Below are positions 33,441-45,967 of a stretch of DNA of 64,000 bases, one piece after another. Origin of the DNA: Castor canadensis (lineage: Eukaryota > Chordata > Mammalia > Rodentia > Castoridae); the NCBI RefSeq assembly GCF_047511655.1, contig NC_133397.1, forward strand, positions 40,748,001 to 40,812,000, given 5' to 3'. Positions within the stretch are counted from its first letter, which is position 1. Every line of letters begins with the position of its first letter. Below the pieces are notes generated by a model. The model did no database searches. It saw nothing but the letters and a program-made list of their open reading frames with translations, and was not told the DNA's origin. The translations under genes and the position numbers were made by a program.

Positions 33441-36400
33441 TCCTGGGCTTCACTACCAGAGGTGTGATTTCCTTTTTGTAAGGATCGGGAGTAATGCCAA
33501 GTTTATTATAGGGAACACAGAAATAAAGGTAACCGGAAGGAATAAAAATCCCGCAATTCCACCCAGAATCCCATAACTAAACCTTGTGTAAAGTCTCTTT
33601 TAGACATTGCTCTAAACACTGCTTAAGCCTAAATACTCTGGTTTATGTTTTGATTTTTATTCCCACCCCACACCATCTAGGGTTTTCCATTTCCTTTATT
33701 CTTCAAATCACATAATGTCTGTAGAGTGGAAGAGCACGCCATTGTCTCCAGTTGGATAGGTAGTTTTATTCCAGGTTTTTGAGGTTTTTTTTTTTTTTTT
33801 TTTTTTACCTTTTCGAGGTACTGGAGTTTGAACTCAAGTCATCACACTTGTTAGGCGGGTCCTCTACCACTCGAGCCACTCCGCCGCCCAGTTTTGGTTG
33901 GATATTTTTTCGAGATAGGTTCTCAAGTACTCTTTGCCCCGTCTGGCTTCAAACCTCAGTCCTCGTAGCTCTGCCTTTTGAGTAGCTAGGATTACAGGAG
34001 TGAGCCACTGGTCCTCGGCATGATTCCAATTCTTACTACTCTAGAATAGAGAACTTGGTTGTGATCTTTAGCTTTTTTTGTAATATGGTCCCTAGAAGTG
34101 GAAAGAATTGACCAAACTTCACTGCAAAGGATTTTAAGCATCACTAACAGGGTGGATCACATTGATGAATTACACTTTCAAAGTAATTTAATCAACTCAT
34201 GTTCTTCTACATTCTACAATATAGGGCTAAATACTCAATCAGAAATTGGAATTTAGTGCTGGGATGTAGCTCAGTGGTAGAGCACTTGCCTAACATTTGA
34301 AGGACCCTGGGCTCTCTCCATCCACAGCACATTTAAAAAGTTATTTTTTTACGTTCTTGTCTTTAAGGTGTAAGAGGGAGAGAACGGAATCTGAGTGGAA
34401 AAAAAATTATTTTTAAAAAATCTGAACAGTTGTGGTGGCCAATTTCTGTAATCCCAGCCCTGGGGAGTCAGAGGCAGGAGGATCTGGAGTTGGAGGCTAG
34501 ACTGGGCTACAGAGTGAGACTTTGTCTCATGAAACAAAAACCAGGCTGAGAGGATATAGCTCGTTGGTAGAATGCTTCACTAGCATGAATGAAGCCCAGA
34601 GTTTGATCCGCAGCACCACTTAAAAGAAAGAAAGCCTAGCACTGGTGGCTCACGCATCCTAGCTCCTCAGGAGGCAGAGATCAGAAGGATGAAGTTCGAA
34701 GCCAGTTCTGGCAAATAGTTCTCTAGAACCTATCTCAAAAATACCCAACAGGAAACAGGGCTGGTGGAGTGGCTCAAGTTGTAGAGCACCTGCCTAGCAA
34801 GCATGAATCCCTGAGTTCAAACCTCAATACCACCAAAAAAACAAAAGTAAAAAGAGAGAGAAAGAAACTGCATACAGATTAGACTGTTGAATGTCTGTGT
34901 AATGTATACAAACTAAGTATGAGTACTTGCAAAGCACTTAAATTATAGCTAAAAAAAATCATTCAGGATCCCTTCTTAAGGACATAACTCTGCAGGGGCA
35001 TCAAAGTTGGTAGATGTAACCACATTTTAAAGTGGAGTTTTAAAATTTTTTTCTAGGCTGTACCTGTGAAAACTATAAGTTGACTACAAACTGCTTTTTG
35101 AATGAAAATAAGGAATGCCAGTGTACATCCTTTGGTACACAAAATACTGTCGTTTGCACTAAATGTGAGTAAAGTATTCATGCCTTTAATCTTTATCTTG
35201 ATAATACTTTTTAAATTGATGTGCTTTGAATCAGGAAGTTTTATGATTATCGAAACCTGCATTATGTTATTTTGTTAAAATTATATCACATCAGAAATTT
35301 CTTATCTTCAGCAAGTAATTAACTGAGAAGATGGAAGTATGATCTTTGGTCTGGGAGTTTGGACTTGAATGTTTTTCTCCATGCACATGAAGTTGGTTAT
35401 TTTTCAGTTTGACATTCACCTTTCTTTTCAGTGGCTTCCAAATGTTTGGTGATGAAGGCAGAAATGAGTCACTCTAAGACTGGGAGAAGACTGAAACCTG
35501 ATGATGCAATTCAGAACAATGATGGGCTATATGACCCTGACTGTGATGAGAAGGGACTCTTCAAAGCCAAGCAATGCAATGGTACTGCCACATGCTGGTG
35601 TGTGAATACTGCTGGGGTCCGGAGAACTGACAAGGATACCGAAATAACCTGCTCTGAACGAGTTCGGACCTAGTGAGTGAGGCTGAGATTGTTACTGTTT
35701 GCATGCTTTTCTAATTCATTTAATTCCATTTGCTTTCTGGATATGCAATATAATTTCATGGTTTAGAATCCAGAAGCTAGGAAAGGGTGTACAGTGAACA
35801 GTGTCCATCCATTCCCAGTTCCCCAGCTCTAAGCAGCGTACCTCCACAGAAATGATACCAGTTTATTCCATCACCTTCTGGAGATAGATTATAAATTTTC
35901 TGTGTAGATATATATTCATATAAATGGTAACATACTAGGTTTAGTTTTCCTCTCATATTTTTACTTAATACTGTTCAGTATTTTAAAGTTGGATTAGTGT
36001 TAAAATGTATGTGAATAACATAAGCTCATTTACTGTGTTTTAAAAGTGAGATGTGTGGGCAGGCTGGGGATGTAACTCAGTGGTGGAAGGCCCTGGGCTC
36101 AATGTTTTAGGAAAAAACAGGAGTTATTTCATGAAAAGAAACAGAAATAAACTCAGGCTTTGTTTAAGCAAAAAGACTTTACTGGAAGGGACCAGAAACT
36201 GGGAGGGTGTCAAGCCCAAAGCCAGCGCTCTCTAGCTCTGACTTCTGGACCCTCATGAGTTTTCTGTTTCTCTTGATCCCTTTTTTGTCTTTTCACTTGA
36301 ACAGAGCCTGACATGACCAGCTTGGCCTTAATTTCCCATGATCTAGGTGTTATAGCCAGAGACCAGAGGGTCAGTATTAGAAAGGTTGTTCCCTATGGGT

Positions 36401-39400
36401 GGATTCTCTGTGAAGTACTCATGAAAGCAAGGGAAGAAATTAAAGGCATGTTTACTACATCAATCCTTGTTCTGTTAGCTCTACTTTTTTCCACATGGGA
36501 ATTTTAGTATTAGCCTATTTGGAAACAGTATGAATGACTTGACTCATAGACAGGTGTCACTTTTTTACTTTGCAGCTGGATCATCATTGAACTAAAACAC
36601 AAAGAAAGAGAAAAACCTTACGATGTTAAAAGTTTGCAGACGTAAGTGAAATTACATGCAGCCTATTCTTGCAAAATTGCTACTCAAAGTTTCTATCCTA
36701 CACCATTAGAAAATCTAAGTCTACATGCCTTTTCTTATTTCTGTCAAATAGTTTTTTGAAATAGACTTGCAATAATAATACAATGATTCCTATATTCCCT
36801 TCACTCAGATTCATGAAGTAACTTTTTTTTTTTCCCAAATTTTTTGTTGTTTTGTTTTTTTGAGACAAGTTCTCATTACATAGCCCATGCTGGCCTCATA
36901 CTTGCTATGTATCCCAAACTGGCCCTGAACTCAAGATCAAGTGCTGGGAAAACAGGCCTGTGCCTGTTTTTCTACATGCCAAGCTTTTCTACATTTTCAT
37001 ATGTGTTTTTGTGTATGCCTTGTATCTGTTTACCTGTATGAATATTTTTCCAGGACCTTTGGAGAGCAAGTTGTAGATGTCATGTCCCTTTTCTCCTAAG
37101 TACTTTTAAGTATTTAAGTATCTTTTCTTTCCTTCCTTTACTTTCCCTTTTCCTTCCTCCCTCCTTCTCCTCCTCCCTCCTTCCTTCCCTTTCTGTTATT
37201 TTTTTTTTTTAGGCAGAGTCTTATAAAATAGTCCATGCTAGCCTCAAACTCAAGATTGTCTTGCTTTAGCATCCCACCATGCTGAGCTGTAGTTTATTTT
37301 TCAAAGAATAAAAGGCATTGTTCTATAACACTGTATAATGACCAAATTCAGGATATTTAACATAATCCCATATTGTGCCACTTTTCCCATTTTGTCCTTT
37401 GTAGCAAAATTTCCCCTCTGATCCAGGACTCAATCCAAGATTGTGTATCACATTTAGCTGTCATCGCTCTTTTACTTTAGTCTCTTAATATGGAACAGTT
37501 TCTTGGCCTTTCTCTGTCTTTCAAGACATTGGGGACTGGAGTCATGGCTCAACCAGTAGAGAACCTGCTTGGCAAGCAGGAAGTCCTGAGTTCAAACCCC
37601 AGTCCCACCCTCCCCCCCCCAAATAAAAATCAAGAGATTGGTGTTTTTAAGTAATATGGGCATGTTGTTTTATATGTCCTTCAGATTTGGATTTGTCTGA
37701 CATTTCCTCTTAAAACTACTTAGGTGATCTTGTGTCCTTCCCAGTACTCACATCAGGAGGCCCATGGTGCCATCTTGTCCCTTTACTGGTCATGTTAGCT
37801 GATTAAAGTGGATTGTACCAGGTTTCTTCACTGTACAGTTACCATTTTTCCCTTTGTAATAAATAATTTGTATACAGATCCTTGGTGCTGTGCAAATGTC
37901 CTGTTTCTAATCAAACTGACACTTAACAGTATCAATGAATGATGCTAGCCTGAGCCAATTATTTAAGTGTGAAATGACATAAAATTTTTAATAACTTTTG
38001 TTAATAACTCTAGATCTTTAACTATCTGCTTAAAAAGTAGAGCTTCCTACTATTATGTGGTACAAAGTTTTTTTTTAAAACAGATTTTTAATTATTTACA
38101 GTGCGCTTCAGGAGGTGATCACATCTCGTTACCTACTGGATTCAAAGTTTATCACAAATATTCTGGTATGTTTTTTTTTTAAATCAGCTTTAGCAGAAAG
38201 TTGGTGGTGGGACAGTATGGTTTCAGTATAAAGGATAGCCAGTGCTTTTTTATTAGTGGCTAAATACATTAGAGTAACAGTTTTAAGACCTGTAAAATTC
38301 TTGCTGTTTTCCTTCCACAGTCTTTAAAACCCCCCAGGTTTTTGCTTGTTTGTTTGTTTTCATTTTTATTAGCATATATTCATTGTACAGGGGGGATTCT
38401 TTGTGACAATTCTGAATAGCCTTACATTGTACATTGGTTAGATTACCCCAACCATCTACCCCCAACCTCCTCGCCTCCCCACTTAAAGCAAACAAGAGGT
38501 TTTATCATTTTATTTCATATATGTATATGAAGCCCATCAACCATATTCCCTCACCCTCATCTCCTCCATTTCCCCTCCCTCTTCCATAAGTACTCCCCAT
38601 ACACACTGTACCTATTTTACAGCCCTGTCTTTCATTTTTAGTTCCAAAGTCAATGTTCAAAGGGGTTTCTCTCTCTCTCTTTTTTTTTTTTTGTCAGTAC
38701 TGGGTTTGAATTCAAGGCCTTGAGCTTGCTAGGCCAGTGCTGTACCACTTGAGCCATTCTGCCAGCCCTCAAAGGGGTTTCTCTATGTATCTTAGCTGTG
38801 AATATACTTAACTTTGGTTAGTTCAGCCCTCTCTGTTATTCATTCTCCTTTATCCCTTCCTTCCCCGCCCCGGCAAAAAAAATCCCAGTTTGGCCCTTAA
38901 ACATGCCAGTCTTTTCACTTTGGGGAACCTCTCTGTGATTGCTCTTAGCACATATTACTTTTGTTTTTGGTGGGACTGGGGTTTGAATTCATGGCTTCAT
39001 GCATGCAAAGCAGGTGCTCTACCACTAGAACCATGCCCCAGTCTAGCACATACTACTTCAGATGCTGTTCTGGCTCCCGTCTTTTGTGGTTTAACGAATT
39101 AGTCCTTACTACCCAGTTAGCCCTTCTTTACTGTTTCAACTCTGTTTTGTTTCTAAAAATACTTGTAATTGTTTGTATTGAAACCTCCCAAAGATTTTTT
39201 TCAGTTATTATTAATTATATACTAATTGAAAGGACACTAATGCATGTAGATTACAGAAACTCAAACACTGGATATTCTGGCTGTTGAATGTAATTTTCAT
39301 ATAATTTTGATTGTTAATTTGTATTTTTCCTCCAGTATGAGAATAATGTTATCACTATTGACCTGATGCAAAATTCTTCTCAGAAGACTCAGAATGATGT

Positions 39401-40186
39401 GGACATAGCTGATGTGGCTTATTATTTTGAAAAAGACGTGAGTACATTTAAACTTCAGTATATTATAGTGAGGTATTTTCTGCTAAAATCTGGGATTGGC
39501 ATCAAAATGATGTGGTCTGGTAGATGGAGAGATGGGAAGAAGAATAGTGGAAGTCAAATTGGCAATGTGTTTGTTTGTCTGAGCCTGGATGATAGGTAGA
39601 TGGGCTTCATGATACTTTATGGCTTCATTAAAGCCATAAAGATTCACTTTTTTTTCTCTTTTAGCCATAAAAATTCTTGGCAGTGGTTCTTTAAGCCTAT
39701 AATTGGTGTATACTTATAGGGGCCATTGTTGCTTTTCTTAAATGCTTTTGTTTTTCTCTTTTTGATGTAGATTAAAGGCGAATCCTTGTTCCTTTCTAAG
39801 AAAATGGACCTGAGAGTGAATGGGGAACAACTAGAACTGGATCCTGGTGAAACTCAAATTTACTATGTTGATGAAAAAGCACCTGAGTTTTCAATGAAGG
39901 GCCTTACAGCTGGTATTATTGCTGTTATTGTGGTTGTGACAGTAGCGATTATTGCTGGAATTGTTGTGCTGGTGAGTACAGCACAAGTAAAATTTCATCT
40001 AAGGATATATTCTTAAAAGAAAAGGCACCAGTGGCTCATGCCTGTAATCTTAGCTACTCAGGAGGGTTGAGGTTCAAAGCCAGCCTAGGCAAACAGTCCT
40101 TGAGACCCTATCTGGAAAAAAACCCATCACAAAAAAGGGCTGGTGGAATCCCTGAAGGTGTAAGCCCTGAGTTCAAGCCCCAGTAC

Positions 40187-40220
<34 letters not shown>

Positions 40221-43200
40221 AATTAAAAAAAAAAAAAACTCTACCCATGTTCCAAAACATTAATGAAGCAAGATCTTTATTTTTTACAACTCTCTACAGG
40301 GAATGAATCTTTTGCATTTCTGGTCCCTTTTTATAAAACAGGCACTTTATGAAGCCAGAAAGGATACTCACCTGAAAAAATCTTGCACCTGAGCACCTCA
40401 CAGGCCACTTACATTGCCTGCAAGCAACAAATACCCTTCAGTTCTCCTTCCACTGCAAAGAATTCAGTGCTCCTGCCAGGGTTAGAACAAAATACCTGAA
40501 TTCCCAAAGCATTCAGTGAGATGGAACAACAGAATATTTCTGGCTTTTTGTTGTTGTTGTTTTTGTTTTATGGGACTGGAAATTGAAATCAGGGCCTCAA
40601 GCATGCCATATGAGCACTGTACCACTGAGTAACATTCCCACCACCAGAACACAGTAGCTATGAAGCAGCAACTCTAGCAAGTTGAATTTAGCAGTTCTTA
40701 AAAAGAACTGTCACCTGAAGAAGTTGGGTTTACTCTAGGAAAGTAAAGATGCTTGAACCAGTATATCTTGTGTTGACAACAGAATAGAGATAGACTTGAG
40801 TGGAGCTGGTGGCACACACCAGCTCTCAGGAAGTTGAGACAGGAGATCTCAAGTTCAAGGCAAGCCTGGGGTACATAGCCTGTCTCAAAAAAAAAAGATT
40901 TGAGGCTATGTGGGAACTTAGTTTTCAGTTCAGTGGAGTTAACCATTCTTGATTCTCCATCTGAAGAAAAGTTGAATTCCTATTTCACCCCACTGCAGTT
41001 GGCCATGTTACCCACTGTGTGTGGTGGGCCCATCCAGGCCACAGTAATGTGAAAGGAGTTGGGCTATGCACCCATGTTCAAACACAAATTCCAGATGGAT
41101 TTTTGTATAAAATATAAAAAAGATAACTTCTCAAGAAAATTAATGTAGGGAATGTTGATACAATCTTGCAATAAGAGAAATCTAAAGTGAAGAAATATAT
41201 ATCTACATATAAATTAAGCTTTTTTTCTTTCTTTTTTTTGAGGTGAGGTCACCAAGGCTGGTCATGAATTCCTAGGCTCATTTGATTTTTCTGTCTTGCT
41301 GGGACTGTAGGCATGTTCTACTGTGCCTGGCCAAAATTAAACATTTTAACATTTCGAGCTGGGCATGGTGGTACACACTTGTAATTCAGCACTTGGGAGG
41401 CTGAGGCAGAAGGATCAAGAGTTTGAGGCCCGGCTGTATTACATTTGTTTTAAAACAAAACAAAACAAAAAAAAGAATACTGCCATTTTGTATGGTAAAG
41501 ATACTGTAAAGTAAAAGGTATAAATGATAGACTCAGGAAAATATTCATGATACATTAAATAAAAATGGATATTATGCATAAATTACAGAGAATTCTTGCC
41601 AATTGATAAGAAAACCTAAAGAAAAGAAGGGCAACAAATATAAATAGAGGGTTTATAGAGAAGGAACTTCTCATGGCAAACAAACACATTAAAAAGTCAT
41701 AGAAATCTAATTGTCCTACAGAAATGAAAGTACAAGTACAATAAGGAAGCAAGGTTGTGTATTGCGGTCTTGCTCGTAAAGGTGAATGTGGAAAACACCC
41801 CGAGTGTATGTTAGCAAGACAAGGAATGGGTAAATAGCAGGTGTCCATGCTGTGGATATTTTGTGTGAGTTCAGTTGGTTCAGAAAGGGAACTGGTATTA
41901 CTTGATCCCATTTTTAGACCCCCAAGTTTATAGGCATGTGCTTATACATTTGTATTAATGTGGAAAAATAAGGGTGCACACCAAACTTACATTGCATTAA
42001 AGATTATTCATTGTTTTCTTGTTACATCTTTTGGTCTGTTTCACTGGTTGTGTCAGACTTCTTTTTTTTTAGTTGTGAAATTTTAATCTAAGAAACATGT
42101 TTATGGATAGATTTTTAAATTGTTCAGATTAGAATTATGTACATAAAAAGTATATATGTTAATTTTGACCAACTTTTTTGTTCAGGTAGTGGTTTCTAAA
42201 TAGGAATCATTTTTCTTTCACTCAGGTTATTTCTAGAAGGAAGAAAACAACAAAGTATGAGAAGGCTGAGGTAAATAAATTACTTACCTACTAAGTTTAA
42301 TCTCTTATTTCTAGCAATCACTGTACTTTTGCTCCTGATGGATTTCAGTTACACTGAATTTGCTTTACACCATGGTCCTTAGGGTCTTTGGGACTCTTAG
42401 AGTGCTCTTACCTAACTCTTTCCTACCATGGGGCAGACCACCTTATCCTGAATTCTTCTTTGTGGAAGAGTAGAATGGAAAAGCATACCATTTTCAACAT
42501 TTAGGGGAATCTTTTAGAGGAATAGTCTGGTGGAGCCATAACAGAGAAACTCAGAGTGCCTATGACCTTATTTCTTGTCACTGTACCATGAATAATAACC
42601 ATTTATGATGAACCTAATTTGTCATAGTAAATCTATTACATGTTAACCAGTAATACATACTGGTGTGAAATTAGAGTCGGATTGCCAGTGCATTTGGGGA
42701 TACGGACATGTATCCCTGAATTCTGTCAATAACTTTATGTATGTTCACCAATTCTGGTTTAGCTAGGTATTTGTAATTATATATGTGCCACTTACTAATA
42801 TTTTTAAATAACACAAAAAAATAGAAATGTAAAAGAATATTGAAAAAACCTAATGGGGCCAGAAAGTCCTAATATTTTCTTCCCATTCTATAACAGATCA
42901 TCTGGCTTATCTGATTTGGTGACCACAGGTCTAGGGGACTACCCCTGACCTGAACTGAATTGTTACAGTCAGAATGACGATATAGCATTATAGTTAAGAA
43001 CAAAGTAGACTTGGTTTTTACCACTTATTATCCAGGCAGTAGTAATAACTTCCTTAAGCCTCCATTTTCCCTCATCTGCAAAGTGAAGCTAATAGTACAG
43101 ACTTGTGAGGATTAAACGAAGTATTTGCTGCATGTTGAGAAGTTATCCTGCAGCAGTAAGTCATTGTCATTGTGTCTCAGCTCTGCCTGTAACTCATTTT

Positions 43201-43596
43201 GGGACCTGGAGAGGGTCATCTAACTCTGAACTTCAGTTTCCTGACCTATGAAAGATTGATAATAGAAAATGAATTGGTTTTTCCTAGCTGTAAAAATAGC
43301 ATGTTTAGTAGAAATCTTACCTATTTAAGATGTAGCTTACTGTTACTCTCCTAGGCACTTTAGCCATCTTGTTCCAAATACTTGATCATGCACTCGATGC
43401 GTGTTTGTAATACAGTTTTGTCCTTTTTTTATTTAAATAAGTCTTGTGTGAGAGTCACCTTGCTTTCCTCTTTGTTTTTTAAAGGCTAATTTCAGAATGA
43501 ACAAAAGATTGAAAGTTACTTAAAAATTTCTTCTGTACTTTTCCTGTGTTTCAGATAAAGGAGATGGGTGAGATACATAGAGAGCTCAATGCATAA
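32910..43596 (+). CDS. EPCAM: EPCAM, epithelial cell adhesion molecule (complete, 9 coding exons)
   Basis: Type I membrane glycoprotein of epithelia that mediates homophilic adhesion and signals through its released cytoplasmic tail. Nine exons join in phase to 936 nt, 311 residues plus stop (human is 314): 32910-32976, 35057-35164, 35432-35672, 36576-36641, 38102-38165, 39336-39437, 39771-39971, 42226-42270, 43555-43596; every junction is AG/GT. Visible in order: signal peptide (about 1-21), cysteine-rich N-terminal domain (24-58), thyroglobulin type-1 domain (about 63-132, CWCV at 113-116), C-terminal ectodomain, one transmembrane helix (about 263-286), then a basic stop-transfer and a short tail ending RELNA. 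N-glycosylation sequons stand at N108 and N195. The start is chosen because it opens a signal peptide inside a CpG island. No break is seen, so the gene looks functional. Confidence 0.97.
33783..34018 (-). repeat. Dimeric SINE in EPCAM intron 1, minus strand
   Basis: T-run, 'ggagtttgaactcaagtcat', 'gtagctaggattacaggagt'. Confidence 0.8.
34253..34852 (+). repeat. SINE cluster in EPCAM intron 1, plus strand
   Basis: ID 34253-34332, B1 34425-34530, ID 34540-34622, dimer 34633-34852. Four units occupy about 600 bases in the sense direction. Confidence 0.75.
35057..35164 (+). CDS. EPCAM: EPCAM coding exon 2
   Basis: 108 nt between a ttttttctag acceptor and a gtgagt donor. Encodes the small cysteine-rich N-terminal domain with spaced Cys residues (GCTCENYKL at its start, ECQCTS midway). 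Confidence 0.95.
35432..35672 (+). CDS. EPCAM: EPCAM coding exon 3 (thyroglobulin type-1 domain)
   Basis: 241 nt; acceptor tttcttttcag, donor gtgagt. Carries the whole thyroglobulin type-1 domain, including [12 protein letters not shown] and CWCVN. The glycosylation sequon NGT is kept here, while the position matching the human N74 sequon reads SHS. Confidence 0.96.
36055..36115 (+). repeat. ID fragment in EPCAM intron 3
   Basis: 'aggctggggatgtaactcag' with a shortened right side. Confidence 0.6.
36576..36641 (+). CDS. EPCAM: EPCAM coding exon 4
   Basis: 66 nt; acceptor tttgcag, donor gtaagt. Completes the split Tyr codon from exon 3 and encodes WIIIELKHK and following residues at the start of the C-terminal ectodomain. 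Confidence 0.94.
36845..37625. repeat. SINE pieces in EPCAM intron 4
   Basis: Minus-strand B1 at 36853-36965, a second minus-strand B1 piece near 37200-37290 beside a CT-rich tract, and a plus-strand ID at 37530-37615. Confidence 0.65.
38102..38165 (+). CDS. EPCAM: EPCAM coding exon 5
   Basis: 64 nt; acceptor atttacag, donor gtatgt. Encodes an [10 protein letters not shown]-type helix of the C-terminal ectodomain and ends in phase 0. Confidence 0.93.
38345..38895 (-). mobile_element. L1 3' end in EPCAM intron 5, minus strand, split by a SINE
   Basis: 'tttttattagcatatattca' matches the start of the L1 at 14,740. An ID SINE (38685-38770, minus) is inserted, with 'caaaggggtttctct' on both sides as a target duplication. 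Confidence 0.75.
38960..39045 (-). repeat. ID-type SINE in EPCAM intron 5, minus strand
   Basis: 'ggtgggactggggtttgaat' to 'aaccatgccccagtc'. Confidence 0.75.
39336..39437 (+). CDS. EPCAM: EPCAM coding exon 6
   Basis: 102 nt (34 whole codons); acceptor tcctccag, donor gtgagt. Begins [10 protein letters not shown], carries the sequon NSS at residues 195-197, and ends DVAYYFEKD. Confidence 0.95.
39771..39971 (+). CDS. EPCAM: EPCAM coding exon 7 (membrane-proximal region and TM helix)
   Basis: 201 nt (67 codons); acceptor tttgatgtag, donor gtgagt. Encodes the juxtamembrane ectodomain ([12 protein letters not shown]) and most of the valine/isoleucine-rich transmembrane helix. Confidence 0.96.
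40023..40217 (+). repeat. Dimeric SINE with (CA)n tail in EPCAM intron 7
   Basis: Both halves present; 'gttcaagccccagtaccaca' runs into about a dozen CA units (to 40214), a SINE-seeded microsatellite. Confidence 0.85.
40545..41470. repeat. SINE monomers in EPCAM intron 7
   Basis: ID minus 40550-40645, B1 plus 40800-40897, B1 minus 41232-41333, B1 plus 41360-41465. Confidence 0.65.
42226..42270 (+). CDS. EPCAM: EPCAM coding exon 8
   Basis: 45 nt; acceptor tttcactcag, donor gtaaat. Finishes the TM helix and gives the basic stop-transfer RRKK followed by KYEKAE. Confidence 0.93.
43555..43596 (+). CDS. EPCAM: EPCAM coding exon 9 (C-terminus)
   Basis: Acceptor tgtgtttcag. Encodes [13 protein letters not shown] and a TAA stop. 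The 3' UTR follows. Confidence 0.95.
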   Translation: MKEMGEIHRELNA

Positions 43597-43980
43597 CTAC
43601 TCTGATTTGAAGATTAACTACAAAAAAGGGAGTTAGCAAATGGCCTCAGATGACAAATGTATGGACATGGGACAAAAAGAAGTTCTTGGAGGATGACTGT
43701 TTTGTTAGTTAACATGGTATATTTTTAATAGTGAAATCTGTACTCAGAATATAAGCAGCTTGAAATTGGCAATATCAATCTTAAAATCTGACAAGTGTCT
43801 TATAAATGCAGATCTAATATGAAACCCAGAACTTGAACTTCACAGTTAATTTAGGCATAATATTGAAGTGTGCATTAAATATGCTAACAGTAGAGTTGAA
43901 TGACCACTCTCATTCATCTGTGATTGACAGCTGCCTTTCTATTTACTTTGAGTCTTGTACATAAAGCCTTTTTTTTATGA

Positions 43981-43986
43981 AATAAA
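43981..43986 (+). terminator. EPCAM: EPCAM poly(A) signal AATAAA
   Basis: Canonical AATAAA 385 bases after the EPCAM stop, at the end of an AT-rich 3' UTR with no earlier AATAAA. Cleavage is expected near 44,000. Confidence 0.8.
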
Positions 43987-44069
43987 ACATTTTAAAACTG
44001 AATTTTCTCACTTTTTTTTGAGTCCAGTTTCCTAGTATACACACATAAGATATAGGCTAAAAAAATACT

Positions 44070-44155
44070 CTTGAGAGCTGGAGATATAGCTTAATGGAAG
44101 AGCTTGTGCTTAGCATGTGAGAGACCCTGGGTTCAATCCCCAGCACCAAGAAACA
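44070..44155 (+). repeat. ID-type SINE just past EPCAM
   Basis: 'gagctggagatatagcttaa' to 'ggttcaatccccagcacc'. Confidence 0.8.
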
Positions 44156-44544
44156 AAACGCTGTGAATGCTAATTACAGAGTTTTGCATAAGTACACACA
44201 CCACATGCATATACACACATAAATATACAAGCCCAGTACTGCAAAAAAAAAATATCTATAATATAAAAATATGACTTACAGAACTTCTACACAGAAAAAT
44301 AATTTTATTATGAATGAATCTTAAGACTGTCTTACACAAAAATTGGTATTTTGGTACAGCATTTGTACCTTGAAGCAGAACAGAAGAGGAGAGGCTGGAG
44401 AGTATTGTGAATTCTACAGTTAGTTACAGCACTGTTGAACAAACCACTTTATGAATATCTTAAATAATGAACAATTATACTTTACTTTCAGTAACCTAGC
44501 AAAGTTCTATCAAGTTAAAAGTATCTTGAAATATTTTCTCTTTT

Positions 44545-44980
44545 TTTTTTGAAGTGCTGGGATTTAAACTCAGGGTGGCCTACACCTTAAGCCACTCCAC
44601 CAGCCCTTTTTGTGATTTTTTTTCGAGATAAGGTCTGGAGAATTATTTGCCTGTGCTGAGTTTGAACCCTCCATCCTCCTGATCTCTACCACCTGAGTAG
44701 CTAGGATTTCAGGTGTGGCCACAGATATTTGATTCACAATCTAATGTAGCCTAGAAGTAGTCAAAGATGGCTGATATGTGAAAATGATAATGAAATAAAT
44801 TTTAGTGTTCATAGTAAAGTTTTTGGAGCACAGCTGCCCTCATTCATTTACATACGTGGTTGTTTTGCCATACAAGACCAAAGGTTTTTGTTGTTTTTTG
44901 TAGTACTGGGATTTTGAACTCAGGGTCTCATGCTAGCTGGGCAGGTGCTCTACCACTTGAGCCACTCCACCAGCGCACAA
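44545..44980 (-). repeat. Two SINEs, minus strand
   Basis: Dimer 44545-44722 (right half shortened) and ID 44895-44978. Confidence 0.75.
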
Positions 44981-45660
44981 CAGCAGGGTTGAGTAGTTGT
45001 GATTAACTTGATGCCTTTCTAGTCCTTGACAGGAAGATAGCTGAGTACTGGAGGGAAGCTATTTAGTGAAGTGTTTAGGCAGACACCAAAGGCACCCTAT
45101 AAAATTGTCCTAGCAGGTGTGTGTATGTGGGGCAGACACCTCAGGAAAGCTGCTGGGTTGTGTCTGCTGCACTTGCAGCAGGGTGCTGGAGAAGCCACCC
45201 ATATTGCAAGAACCAGATGGAGGGACATTCCTGAGCACTGCAGCAGCCTGCAGTCAGAACTAGAACAACCCTTTCCTCTTTCAGTGTCTCTCTGGTGCCC
45301 TCTGCTGGCAGAGCATCGGATCCACTTTCACAGAGCAAGTGAAAAAGGTGAATTGAGAAGAGGCAATGAATCACAACTGGTACATCCTTCAACCCATTGC
45401 CTTCTTGCTAAGGGCAACACTGACCTACTAAATTGCCAATGAATTCTCTCCCCAGCCTATCACTGTGATAACTGCTGTAGCATTTTCCCCATACATTATC
45501 TTCCTTAGTCTCTCCTGGTTATTTTCCTCTTCTACTGACTCTGATATATTGTCGTTTCCAGGAATTGTTCTTCCTTCTGTTTTTCCTCCTGGAGGATTTC
45601 ATACACCCCTTTAGTTGCCATCTAAGCCTAAACACTAGGAGAAGCACCATCTCCATTTCT
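44981..45660. other. No gene recognised
   Basis: A 123-codon ORF (45071-45442, plus) has no recognised domain. The phrase 'ggtgccctctgctggcagag' within it looks repeat-derived. Confidence 0.4.
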
Positions 45661-45663
45661 TTT

Positions 45664-45861
45664 TTTCTTTTTTTTTTTGCAGTACTGGGGTTTGAACTCA
45701 GGGCCTACACCTTGAGTCACTCCACCAGCCCTTTTTTGTGATGAGTTTTTTGAGATAGGGTTTCATGAACTATTTGCTCAGGCTGGCTTCAAACCACGAT
45801 CCTCCTGATCTCCTCCTCCTGAGCCCCTAAGATTACAGGCGTGAGCTCCCGGTGCCTGGCC
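45664..45861 (-). repeat. Dimeric SINE, minus strand
   Basis: Near-consensus: 'gcagtactggggtttgaact', 'gaactatttgctcaggctgg', 'gattacaggcgtgagc'. Confidence 0.85.
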
Positions 45862-45967
45862 ACAATCTCCATTTCTGTCCTTCATCGTGAGTTCTCAACT
45901 ATGTTTCATGTAACAGCCTTCAATGATCTCATCATCCTCTGCCACAAACATTTCATCTCTCTATCTC

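Noticed and set aside
41555-41911. 118-codon minus-strand ORF in EPCAM intron 7
   Set aside because: AT-rich intronic chance frame without features.
45071-45442. 123-codon ORF downstream of EPCAM
   Set aside because: No recognisable domain, no splice context, and part looks repeat-derived.
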